6,651 nt of DNA from an uncultured Bacteroidales bacterium (GCA_937896105.1 CALBKR010000236.1:1-6651); one strand, 5' to 3'. Positions 1-5,874 are shown, numbered from the stretch's first letter. Translations and numbers: made by a program. Notes: generated from the sequence alone by a model not told the origin.

Positions 1-14
1 ACCCAAACTTCCAT
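1..14 (-). CDS. Possible start of a leftward gene running off the window (4 codons visible)
   Basis: An ATG on the minus strand at 14-12 opens a frame reading M-E-V-W before the window ends. It lies about 30 nt downstream of where the strong leftward promoter at 50-81 should start transcription, which is a normal leader length. Nothing can be said about the product. The call rests only on the promoter and the spacing, and the true start could be further left outside the window. Confidence 0.25.
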
Positions 15-49
15 TTTGAATAGCTTACGCCCTCACTTATTTTGCTGTG

Positions 50-81
50 CAAAGGTAGGGCAAAACATCGAGACTCGCAAA
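50..81 (-). promoter_or_regulatory. Leftward Bacteroides-type promoter (-33 TTTG, -7 TACCTTTG)
   Basis: On the minus strand, TTTG at 81-78 is separated by exactly 20 nt from TACCTTTG at 57-50. This matches the established Bacteroides pattern of a -33 TTTG and a -7 TAnnTTTG about 19-21 nt apart, and it is the best promoter match in the window. Transcription would start near position 43-45 and run left out of the window. An AT-rich inverted repeat (AATAAT at 80-85, ATTATT at 92-97) sits just upstream of the -33 box and overlaps its edge; its meaning is unknown. Confidence 0.7.
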
Positions 82-139
82 TAATACGGGAATTATTTTT
101 GAAAAAAGTTTCCAGAAGGAGCCAAAAGCGTATAAGATG

Positions 140-161
140 AAAAAAGGAGCATTTCTGCTCC
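140..161 (-). terminator. Intrinsic terminator after guaD
   Basis: Read on the minus strand, GGAGCA (161-156) pairs perfectly with TGCTCC (151-146) around a GAAA tetraloop. A run of six Ts follows (145-140). The hairpin begins 13 nt beyond the guaD stop codon. A six-pair GC-rich stem, a GNRA-class loop and a U-run form a standard intrinsic terminator, so leftward transcription through guaD should end here before the promoter at 50-81. Confidence 0.8.
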
Positions 162-174
162 CTATTCCATTCAA

Positions 175-642
175 TCAGTATTCCACCTTGTCGCTTTTTG
201 CACGCCAGACATCAAAAGGCGCCTGAGCCTCATCGTGAAGTATATTCTCGACAGGTTTACGGCGCTGCTCCGGTTTAAGTTCCAGCTCGCGATAGATGAA
301 CGAGTCGTCAAAATCGGCAGCCGAAGCATCGTGTTGGTTGGCACCATAGTATATTTTGTCGAGATGTGCCCAGTATATTGCACCAAGGCACATAGGGCAA
401 GGCTCACACGATGTATATATGACACACCCACTCAAATCGAACGTTCCCAATTTGGTACAGGCTGCACGAATAGCACACACCTCGGCGTGAGCTGTAGGGT
501 CGTTATTAGGCGTCACCCTATTAGCGCCTGTAGCGACCACCTTTCCATCCTTTACAATGACTGCACCGAATGGGCCTCCACCACTCTTCACATTCTCAAC
601 CGCCAGTGCAATGGCCTGGCGCATAAAATCCTGATGACTCAT
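175..642 (-). CDS. guaD: Guanine deaminase (CDA-fold, GuaD type)
   Basis: Hydrolyses guanine to xanthine and ammonia in the cytoplasm, a purine salvage and nitrogen-release step. The 155-residue length matches the short bacterial guanine deaminases of the cytidine-deaminase fold (Bacillus subtilis GuaD type), not the large amidohydrolase type. Visible motifs are the zinc-site HAE at residues 52-54 (His52 ligand, Glu54 proton shuttle) and PCPMC at 81-85 (Cys82 and Cys85 ligands). GGPFGAVIVKDG at 22-33, DPTAHAE and FDDSFIYRE near 111-119 are close to my memory of the Bacillus enzyme. The C-terminus ends in EY, as there. TadA-type tRNA adenosine deaminase is the main alternative, but the C-terminal half favours guanine deaminase. 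It lies 75 bp downstream of the response-regulator gene and has its own candidate -7 box, so it may be transcribed separately. A terminator follows. Confidence 0.9.
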   Translation of the reverse strand: MSHQDFMRQAIALAVENVKSGGGPFGAVIVKDGKVVATGANRVTPNNDPTAHAEVCAIRAACTKLGTFDLSGCVIYTSCEPCPMCLGAIYWAHLDKIYYGANQHDASAADFDDSFIYRELELKPEQRRKPVENILHDEAQAPFDVWRAKSDKVEY

Positions 643-668
643 AACAAAAACTTTTTATCAGTTAACAC

Positions 669-692
669 TGCAGAAGTTCAAACTGTTCTGCA
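669..692. repeat. 24-bp inverted repeat in the guaD leader (candidate operator or leader hairpin)
   Basis: TGCAGAA at 669-675 and TTCTGCA at 686-692 are perfect reverse complements separated by 10 bp. The repeat begins 2 bp downstream of the candidate guaD -7 box, so it would cover the transcription start. That placement suits a repressor site. As RNA it would be a 7-bp hairpin with a 10-nt loop ending 26 nt before the start codon. Function is inferred from position only. Confidence 0.4.
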
Positions 693-694
693 AA

Positions 695-702
695 CAAAAC
701 TA
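695..702 (-). promoter_or_regulatory. Candidate -7 box for guaD (TAGTTTTG)
   Basis: TAGTTTTG on the minus strand (702-695) fits the TAnnTTTG consensus exactly and lies 52 bp upstream of the guaD start. I see no matching TTTG or TTG at the expected -33 spacing, so the promoter is incomplete by consensus. If it is used, guaD is expressed independently of the regulator gene whose stop codon is at 718-720. Confidence 0.45.
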
Positions 703-717
703 ATAAAAAATTTTCAT

Positions 718-1449
718 TCATCGGCTTTTACCGACAAAGCGTTTGTCAACATACTCAAAAAATTTATCCTTATACATTTCGCCAATGGGCACATATATAC
801 CACCTTCGTAGACAATTCGCATCTTCGACACCTCCTTAACCTTGTTAAGATTTATAAGGTAGGAGCGATGTACGCGCATAAAATCAGCTGCCGGGAGGCT
901 CTCCTCAATCTTTTTCATACTCAGCAATGACACTATCGGCTTGGGATTATCTTCAACAAAGATGCGTACATACTCACTCATACTCTCAATGTACTTTATT
1001 GAACCGACAGGCACACGCAACATACGGTAGTCCGATTTCACATATAGACAATCGTGGCAAACTCCTTCACTTTGCTCTGATGCGGCAGAGTTCATCGCAT
1101 AATAACGATGCACCTTGTTCGCAGCCTTCAAGAAGTCGTCGAACCCTATCGGTTTGAGCAGATAGTCAACGGCATCGAGTTTGAAGCCATCAATGGCATA
1201 CTCGGAGTAAGCGGTGGTAAAGACAACCATCGGGGGATGAGCGAGCGAACGCACCAGCTGCACACCGTTTATGTCGGGCATATTAATATCGACAAACATC
1301 ACATCGACACTGCCTGCCGAAAGCAATTCCATAGCCTCGGCAGCCGAGGAACAGGCTCCGACACATTCAAGGAATGGCACTCGCTCGACATATTTCTCCA
1401 ATTGCGCTACAGCCAAAGGCTCGTCATCAACTATTATACACTTTATCAT
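718..1449 (-). CDS. LytTR-family response regulator
   Basis: A cytoplasmic DNA-binding response regulator of 243 residues, the usual length for the AlgR/AgrA/LytR class. The receiver domain covers about residues 1-118: acidic pocket Asp8-Asp9, phosphoacceptor Asp54 in FVDINMPDING, conserved Thr79 and Lys99 in YLLKPI. The LytTR DNA-binding domain covers about 133-238, with the typical RVHRSYLINLNKV segment at 192-204. All receiver key residues are present, so it should be phosphorylatable. The start is set by the DDE motif at the standard distance from the N-terminus. Its ATG lies inside the 3' end of the kinase gene (23-bp overlap), which implies translational coupling and one operon. Targets are not visible. 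LytTR proteins usually bind paired direct repeats; I found no clear pair in the window. Confidence 0.93.
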   Translation of the reverse strand: MIKCIIVDDEPLAVAQLEKYVERVPFLECVGACSSAAEAMELLSAGSVDVMFVDINMPDINGVQLVRSLAHPPMVVFTTAYSEYAIDGFKLDAVDYLLKPIGFDDFLKAANKVHRYYAMNSAASEQSEGVCHDCLYVKSDYRMLRVPVGSIKYIESMSEYVRIFVEDNPKPIVSLLSMKKIEESLPAADFMRVHRSYLINLNKVKEVSKMRIVYEGGIYVPIGEMYKDKFFEYVDKRFVGKSR

Positions 1450-2515
1450 ATTGTACCGGCATTTTAAGTTCTACATTATACCAATCACTGTCACTATCGA
1501 TACGCAAAGTCGCTTTCTTTCCAAAAAGCAGTTCCAAACGTTTCCTCGCATTCTCAACTCCTATTCCGCCTTGCTCAACCAGGAACGGGGTCGCAGGAGT
1601 CTCGGGTTTTGTGTTCCTGCAGGTAAAAACAACCATACCATTTGCCTCATCAAGCTGCAACGAAATATCTATTATTGACTTTTTCTTGTATGTGACACCG
1701 TGTTTGAAGGCATTCTCCACAAATTGCAGAATTAGCATAGGCGGCACATACACGCCATCGGCATCACTCGCAAAAGAGGTCTTTATCTCAAGTTTATCGG
1801 TGTAACGCAGACGCATAAGGTCTATGTACCCTTTCAAGAATGATATCTCTTTCTCCAACGGCACATATGCCACTGATGTATCATAGAGCACGTAACGCAT
1901 CATCTTCGAGAACTCGTGGACACACTTCTGCGCCTTCTCCTTGTCAATATCAATCAGCGCGTGAATATTATTCAGCGTATTCATAAAGAAGTGAGGATTT
2001 ATCTGATAGCGCAAATACTCAAGGTTTGAGCGCAACTGTTCCTTTTCGAGTTCCTTGACGTGCTCATCACGCCGTATTGTAAAGAAGAATAGCCTGACAC
2101 AGATATTGAACACCAGTACAAATGCAGCTATCAAAATCTGCACATTAAATGGATTGACAAAAAAGCCATAGACCTCGCGCTTTACCGGCACCTTGACGTT
2201 ATCAATACCTGGTGGTTCCTTCAAAGGAAAAGACATATATATAATGGTACACGCCACTATTATACACAACAGATAAAGCGCAAAAAGCCTTCCCCTCTTT
2301 TTATAAAGAAGGAAAGGCATCAGAATGTTATTGTTAAGAAAAAACAATATCAGCGCCGGCAACAGGAACTCCCAATACGAGAGCATCTCATCCTTGGTAG
2401 GCAAGAAGGAGGCATCCTTTATAAACGCACCGAAAAGCGGAGCAAGCAGTAATACACTCCAAAACAGGAGATATATCACATACTCTACGGTTTTCTTCTT
2501 TATGTTCCCGGACAT
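1427..2515 (-). CDS. LytS/YehU-type sensor histidine kinase, four TM segments
   Basis: An inner-membrane sensor kinase of 362 residues that should phosphorylate the regulator encoded directly downstream. Hydrophobic segments lie near residues 11-31, 49-70, 76-96 and 125-146. There is no periplasmic domain beyond a loop of about 28 residues between TM3 and TM4, so sensing is probably in the membrane. A short linker helix (about 150-168) leads to the His_kinase domain with the signature RYQINPHFFMNTLNNIHALI; His175 is the phosphoacceptor. The ATPase domain shows an N-box (LILQFVENAFKHG, about 261-273) and a G-box (GGIGVENARKRL, 316-327). Start at 2515 is supported by the basic KKK segment just before TM1 (N-in). 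The gene begins 92 bp after nadC ends; I see no good -7 box in that gap, so cotranscription with nadC is possible. The signal is unknown. Confidence 0.92.
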   Translation of the reverse strand: MSGNIKKKTVEYVIYLLFWSVLLLAPLFGAFIKDASFLPTKDEMLSYWEFLLPALILFFLNNNILMPFLLYKKRGRLFALYLLCIIVACTIIYMSFPLKEPPGIDNVKVPVKREVYGFFVNPFNVQILIAAFVLVFNICVRLFFFTIRRDEHVKELEKEQLRSNLEYLRYQINPHFFMNTLNNIHALIDIDKEKAQKCVHEFSKMMRYVLYDTSVAYVPLEKEISFLKGYIDLMRLRYTDKLEIKTSFASDADGVYVPPMLILQFVENAFKHGVTYKKKSIIDISLQLDEANGMVVFTCRNTKPETPATPFLVEQGGIGVENARKRLELLFGKKATLRIDSDSDWYNVELKMPVQYDKVYNS

Positions 2516-2554
2516 TGTTTCAGTTTGCTAATACTGCGCAATTTACACATTTAT

Positions 2555-2569
2555 TTGTCACGATGACAA
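2555..2569. repeat. Perfect 15-bp palindrome between nadC and the kinase gene
   Basis: TTGTCA-CGA-TGACAA is a perfect inverted repeat with 6-bp arms. It lies 39 bp after the nadC stop codon and 39 bp upstream of the kinase start. No T-run follows on the minus strand, so it is a poor intrinsic terminator. A dyad operator for the kinase-regulator operon is the more natural reading, but this is inference from symmetry and position. Confidence 0.35.
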
Positions 2570-2607
2570 TAAAATCGACAGACAGCAAAAGAAAATCAGC
2601 CAACACG

Positions 2608-3459
2608 CTATTTGACAGCCTTGAAACTCATATCAAGCCCCTTTACCGAGTGCGTCAATGCACCTACCGATATGAAATCGACACCACACAATGCATAGCT
2701 GCGCAGTGTCTCGAATGTGATACCGCCAGAAGACTCGGTCTCGTAACGGCCGGCAACCATCTCAACAGCCTTGCGGGTCTTCTCAGTATCGAAGTTGTCG
2801 AACATTATGCGCTGCACGCCACCCATATCGATTACCTTCTGCAAATCCTCGAGTGTACGCACCTCAACCTCAATCTTCAAATCCTTGCCACAAGCCTTGC
2901 AATACTCTTTGGCACGTGAGACAGCCTGCTCTATGCCACCCGCGAAATCGACGTGGTTATCCTTGATAAGAATCATATCAAAAAGGCCGATGCGATGGTT
3001 CACACCACCGCCGATGCGCACAGCTTCCTTCTCCATAATGCGCATACCGGGAGTCGTCTTGCGTGTATCGAGCACACGTGTCCCCGTACCCTCGAGTTCC
3101 TTCACATAGCGACGGGTCATTGTTGCGATACCGCTCATACGCTGCATAACGTTAAGCATAAGACGCTCGGTCTGCAACAGCGAACGCACACTGCCTGTAA
3201 CATACATTGCAATGTCGCCTTTCTTCACCTCGGCGCCATCCTCTATGAGCACCTCTACCTGAAGTTTCTCGTCAAAGCGTGCAAAGATGCGCTTTGCCAT
3301 CTCAACGCCGGCAAGCACTCCGTCCTCTTTTATCAGAAGCATATTCTTTCCCATAGCATCGGCCGGAATTGTGGAAAGGGTTGTGTGGTCACCATCACCG
3401 ATATCCTCGGCAAAAGCAAGGTCGATAAGCCTATCGATAAGTTCGTCTTTTACGTTCAT
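2608..3459 (-). CDS. nadC: Nicotinate-nucleotide pyrophosphorylase, carboxylating (quinolinate phosphoribosyltransferase)
   Basis: Converts quinolinate and PRPP to nicotinate mononucleotide, CO2 and pyrophosphate, the third step of de novo NAD synthesis, in the cytoplasm. The product is 283 residues, the normal family length. Family motifs run along the whole protein: EDIGDGDHTT (18-27), TERLMLNVMQRMSGIAT (97-113), DTRKTTPGMR (131-140), GGGVNHR (150-156), ILIKDNH (163-169), EVEVRTLEDL (197-206), IMFDNF (218-223), ESSGGI (242-247) and a C-terminal ISVGALTHSVKGLDMS. The basic and carboxylate residues that bind quinolinate and PRPP are therefore present. The frame stays open upstream to 3546, but those extra 29 codons cross the nadC -7 box and do not resemble the family; the ATG at 3459 is the real start. 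nadA and nadB are not in the window. The gene is divergent from rlmH. Confidence 0.95.
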   Translation of the reverse strand: MNVKDELIDRLIDLAFAEDIGDGDHTTLSTIPADAMGKNMLLIKEDGVLAGVEMAKRIFARFDEKLQVEVLIEDGAEVKKGDIAMYVTGSVRSLLQTERLMLNVMQRMSGIATMTRRYVKELEGTGTRVLDTRKTTPGMRIMEKEAVRIGGGVNHRIGLFDMILIKDNHVDFAGGIEQAVSRAKEYCKACGKDLKIEVEVRTLEDLQKVIDMGGVQRIMFDNFDTEKTRKAVEMVAGRYETESSGGITFETLRSYALCGVDFISVGALTHSVKGLDMSFKAVK

Positions 3460-3508
3460 AATTCTACAGTTTATTTTTTGCGAAGATAGACAATTATCGC
3501 CATTGAAG

Positions 3509-3516
3509 CAAAGGTA
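3509..3516 (-). promoter_or_regulatory. nadC: -7 box for nadC (TACCTTTG)
   Basis: TACCTTTG on the minus strand (3516-3509) is a full TAnnTTTG match, identical to the box at 57-50. Transcription should start near 3502-3504, giving a leader of about 43 nt to the ATG at 3459. This placement rules out the longer nadC reading. I see no TTTG at the normal -33 spacing, because that space is filled by the oppositely oriented rlmH -7 box. Confidence 0.6.
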
Positions 3517-3532
3517 AAACCATTTTTTATTG

Positions 3533-3540
3533 TACCTTCG
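3533..3540 (+). promoter_or_regulatory. rlmH: -7 box for rlmH (TACCTTCG)
   Basis: TACCTTCG differs from the TAnnTTTG consensus at one base and lies 23 bp upstream of the rlmH ATG. The leader would be about 15-18 nt. It is the mirror image of the nadC box (CAAAGGTA at 3509-3516), with 16 bp between them. No clear -33 TTTG is seen at the standard spacing. Confidence 0.5.
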
Positions 3541-3563
3541 CGGCAACAGAGACTATTAAAGAT

Positions 3564-4037
3564 ATGAAGATTACACTGCTTGTTGTTGGACGCACGGTCG
3601 ACAACAACATCATAGCCGGCATAAAGGATTACACCCAGAGGCTAAGCCATTTTGCACAGTTCGAGATGGAGGTTATCCCGGAACTGAAGAATGCCAAAAA
3701 ACTGAGTGAGGCACAGCAGAAGGAGGCTGAAGGAGAACTTATCCTCAAGGCTCTGCAACAGGGTGACCGCGTGGTTCTGCTCGACGAAGGCGGCAAGGAG
3801 TACCGCTCGACCGAGTTTGCAGCCTGGATTGAGCACAAGCAGAACATCTCGACCAAAAGGCTCGTGTTCATCGTAGGCGGTCCTTATGGATTCGCACCCA
3901 AGGTCTACGATGCAGCACACGAGAAACTGTCGCTGTCAAAAATGACCTTCTCGCACCAGATGATACGCCTGCTGTTCGTCGAACAGCTCTACCGGGCATA
4001 CACTATCATAAACCACCTACCCTACCACCATGAATAG
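3564..4037 (+). CDS. rlmH: 23S rRNA (pseudouridine(1915)-N(3))-methyltransferase RlmH
   Basis: Transfers a methyl group from S-adenosylmethionine to N3 of pseudouridine 1915 in helix 69 of 23S rRNA, acting on assembled 70S ribosomes. The 157-residue protein has the normal size of this small SPOUT (alpha/beta knot) family. Visible features are the N-terminal MKITLLVVGRT strand, LDEGGKEYRSTEFAAWIE (73-90), the SAM-binding FIVGGPYGF (102-110), the segment LSKMTFSHQMIRLLFVEQLYRAY (124-146) that forms the knot, and the hallmark C-terminal NHLPYHHE. The family C-terminus is complete, so the gene is intact. It is the only confidently placed plus-strand gene in the window and stands alone: nadC is divergent on its left, and a repeat array lies on its right, opposed by a minus-strand gene. 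A hairpin overlaps its stop codon. Confidence 0.96.
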   Translation: MKITLLVVGRTVDNNIIAGIKDYTQRLSHFAQFEMEVIPELKNAKKLSEAQQKEAEGELILKALQQGDRVVLLDEGGKEYRSTEFAAWIEHKQNISTKRLVFIVGGPYGFAPKVYDAAHEKLSLSKMTFSHQMIRLLFVEQLYRAYTIINHLPYHHE

Positions 4038-4057
4038 CCGCATATGTATGCGGCTAT
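4034..4057 (+). other. Strong hairpin overlapping the rlmH stop codon
   Basis: Bases 4034-4044 pair perfectly with 4047-4057 across a TG gap, an 11-bp stem (core AGCCGCATA / TATGCGGCT). The rlmH TAG (4035-4037) lies inside the left arm. No T-run follows, so this is not a classical intrinsic terminator. It could stabilise the rlmH 3' end, act as a weak terminator, or be a protein-binding palindrome. The following repeat array is unrelated in sequence except for a short GGCC-containing stretch. Confidence 0.5.
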
Positions 4058-4080
4058 CGGCCAGCATGTTGAGCAACAGT

Positions 4081-4350
4081 CACGCGCTGTGCCGCAGGAG
4101 TGGCACCGCGTGGGTTGCGGTTGAAAAACAACAGGCTGGCCAATAGCAATAAAAGAATAACCGGCTAAACAATAACGCACGCGCTGTGCCGCAAAAGTGG
4201 CACCGCGTGGGTTGCGGTTGAAAAACAACAGGCTGGCCAATAGCAATAAAAGAATAACCGGCTAAACAATAACGCACGCGCTGTGCCGCAGAAGTGGCAC
4301 CGCGTGGGTTGCGGCTAAGAAACAACAGGCTGGCCAATAGCCATAAAAAA
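4081..4350. repeat. 97-bp tandem repeat array, two full copies and one partial
   Basis: Units start at 4081, 4178 and 4275, exactly 97 bp apart. Copies 1 and 2 are complete and differ at only two bases. Copy 3 matches for about 75 bp with a few further changes (near 4315-4319 and 4342) and then runs into the terminator at 4345-4371. Each unit opens with a long hairpin (4081-4112, 4178-4209, 4275-4306): CACGCG pairs with CGCGTG, then after a 2-nt CT bulge GTGCC pairs with GGCAC, and a G-T plus a C-G pair close a tetraloop. The tetraloop is AGGA, AAAA or AGAA in the three copies while both stem arms are invariant. A smaller GTTG-AAAAA-CAAC hairpin follows in copies 1 and 2. The unit length is not a multiple of three and no credible protein is encoded. 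Together with the hairpin and terminator it fills the gene-free stretch 4038-4369. Confidence 0.9.
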
Positions 4351-4371
4351 AGGTGCCGCAGCACCCTTTTT
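4345..4371. terminator. Bidirectional terminator between rlmH and the lipoprotein gene
   Basis: GGTGC (4352-4356) pairs with GCACC (4361-4365) around a four-base loop, with seven As on the left (4345-4351) and five Ts on the right (4367-4371). Read on the minus strand the loop is TGCG closed by C-G, a UNCG-class tetraloop, and the U-run is seven long. It therefore works best for the lipoprotein gene, whose stop codon (4372-4370) abuts it. On the plus strand it can also stop transcripts that pass rlmH and the repeats. Confidence 0.8.
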
Positions 4372-5818
4372 ATTCCTCTTCACTCTCCTCGGCAAATTGA
4401 TAGCATCCTGCATCCACCGCTCCTGCGGTACGTGGTATTCCGTCTATATCCACCGGCAGGCTCTCGAGATACTCATCGGAAGCCCTTCCGCGCGCCGACG
4501 ACTCGGCTGTGAGGTGAAAATCGTAATCAAAAATATCGTGGTCGATAAGGTGGAAATGCTCCTTCCCGAAAGGTGAGACATCGATACTATCGTATGTTAT
4601 ATTTATAAAACAGCTGTCGGCCGTATTTGTGGTATTGATGAGCGAGTTCTCGAAACGATAATTCACCGCATCGGGCACAGTATCACCAAAGGCTGTAAGA
4701 TACCCCATCACCTCATCATCTTTAGAACCGGCGATAACGCAATTGGCAAACAGAGCACCACGCAACGGAGCCGGAGTATCCTCTATGCTGTTATGCAGTG
4801 CCAATGCCACATCGCGCTGGCGCCACACATAGAAGTTTGCAATAGTGCAATGCAGAAAGCGCACATCGCCCCCCACCACCTTCACGCAGTTGCCCTGCGC
4901 ATTGGCAAAAAGGGAATTTGTGGCAGTTGCACGCGCCATCACAAGCTCAAGCGCATTGCCGTGGAAGTTCTGCACTTTCGACGATTCGATATCGATACGC
5001 TGCTGCAGGGTATCGCCCTGCTCTACCTTTATCCCGTAATTGGCACTGTGTATATCGCAATATGCAAGCCTGTTGCCATTGCTGGTCGGAGTGAATGTGA
5101 TACCATCCCACTGCCCGGGAATACGGTCATAGGGCAAATAGGAGAACATCCTGTCTGTGCGGTCGCCACGGAAGACGATGGGAGCGCCGGGAGCGCCCTC
5201 GGCATTGAGTCTGCCGGAAACCTTCATAAAGGCCTTATCGTGGAAATAGAGTGTCGTAGCCGGAGTGAGAGAGAGGGTCGCTCCCTGCGCTACTGTCAGG
5301 CTGTCATACACAACATAATGCCCCGGGGCGAGCACTGTATCGGCCATAATATTCTCGCCACGCAGGAATGTGACATCCCTGCCATAGGCAAGCAACAGCA
5401 CACTCTGCTGCACTCCGCTTTCGAGAGTAAAGACAAGAGAATCCTTCTCCATCAAAGGGACATCGGCACCATTGCGGTCAACACTTACCGATGCCAGCAC
5501 ATAGATACTGTCCTTTGCACGAATTTCGAGGTCACGCATCAGGCTGCCGTATTGCCCGTCGACCAGCACACTGAAACTGCTTGCCGCACCGCCCGACAGT
5601 TGAACGCTGCTTATACGCAGTGCATTCTCGTTTCGGTTACGCACGACAAATTTCGCCGTGGGTGACATAACCTCGGTGAAGAGAGTATCAAAGGAGACAG
5701 TGTCGCAAGAGAATTCCAGACGCAACGACGGGCTGGAAGAGAAATCGGCATCCTCGTTGCAAGCAACGAGGAATACCGATATCAGACTTATATATAACAG
5801 TGCTATCTTTTTTATCAT
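4370..5818 (-). CDS. Parallel beta-helix lipoprotein, probably outer-membrane and surface-exposed
   Basis: A 482-residue lipoprotein of unknown function. The signal peptide covers residues 1-19 (MIKK, then a hydrophobic stretch) and ends in the lipobox LVAC with Cys20. The acidic residues right after it (NEDAD) resemble the Bacteroidota surface-export signal, so an outer-leaflet location is likely. Residues about 30-150 look like an Ig-like beta sandwich (SCDTVSFDTLFTEV...KFVVRN). From about 160 to 430 short beta-rich turns repeat (SLTVAQGATLSLTPATTLYF, GRLNAEGAPGAPIVF, WDGITF), typical of a right-handed parallel beta-helix. The C-terminal LPVDIDGIPRTAGAVDAGCYQF is the D-x-D-G-x-x-R...D-x-G-x-Y motif that closes many such helices. 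It ends in an acidic EESEEE tail. No catalytic site is recognisable, so polysaccharide binding or adhesion is only a guess. It starts 56 bp after pepD ends. Confidence 0.85.
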   Translation of the reverse strand: MIKKIALLYISLISVFLVACNEDADFSSSPSLRLEFSCDTVSFDTLFTEVMSPTAKFVVRNRNENALRISSVQLSGGAASSFSVLVDGQYGSLMRDLEIRAKDSIYVLASVSVDRNGADVPLMEKDSLVFTLESGVQQSVLLLAYGRDVTFLRGENIMADTVLAPGHYVVYDSLTVAQGATLSLTPATTLYFHDKAFMKVSGRLNAEGAPGAPIVFRGDRTDRMFSYLPYDRIPGQWDGITFTPTSNGNRLAYCDIHSANYGIKVEQGDTLQQRIDIESSKVQNFHGNALELVMARATATNSLFANAQGNCVKVVGGDVRFLHCTIANFYVWRQRDVALALHNSIEDTPAPLRGALFANCVIAGSKDDEVMGYLTAFGDTVPDAVNYRFENSLINTTNTADSCFINITYDSIDVSPFGKEHFHLIDHDIFDYDFHLTAESSARGRASDEYLESLPVDIDGIPRTAGAVDAGCYQFAEESEEE

Positions 5819-5848
5819 CGTTTATATGTGAACAAAATATTAACGATG
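5816..5848. repeat. Inverted repeat spanning the lipoprotein start codon
   Basis: CATCGTT at 5816-5822 and AACGATG at 5842-5848 are perfect reverse complements 19 bp apart; one further outer pair extends the arms to 8 bp. The gene-proximal arm contains the start codon. The space between them holds TATTTTG on the minus strand (5839-5833), a near match to a -7 box. It could be an operator pair around a promoter. If transcription starts further upstream, it could be a leader hairpin that hides the AUG. Confidence 0.35.
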
Positions 5849-5874
5849 AAAAACAACGTTTATTGCATTTTCGC

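Noticed and set aside
235..930. Plus-strand open frame of 231 codons opposite guaD and the regulator gene
   Set aside because: It runs antisense through two well-supported genes and their intergenic region, has no recognisable domain and no promoter. The other plus-strand frames at 1108-1805, 2515-3517, 4793-5665 and 6004-6624 were rejected for the same reason.
3460..3546. Longer nadC N-terminus (29 extra codons)
   Set aside because: This stretch contains the nadC -7 box and overlaps the rlmH promoter, and its translation does not resemble NadC. The ATG at 3459 gives the normal family length.
4081..4350. CRISPR array
   Set aside because: The units are nearly identical across their full 97 bp with no unique spacers, and no cas genes are present.
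4022..4364. Two minus-strand open frames across the repeat array
   Set aside because: They arise because the repeat lacks stop codons in some frames. The 97-bp unit shifts the frame at each copy, so the same peptide text recurs in different frames, and there is no start signal or family resemblance.
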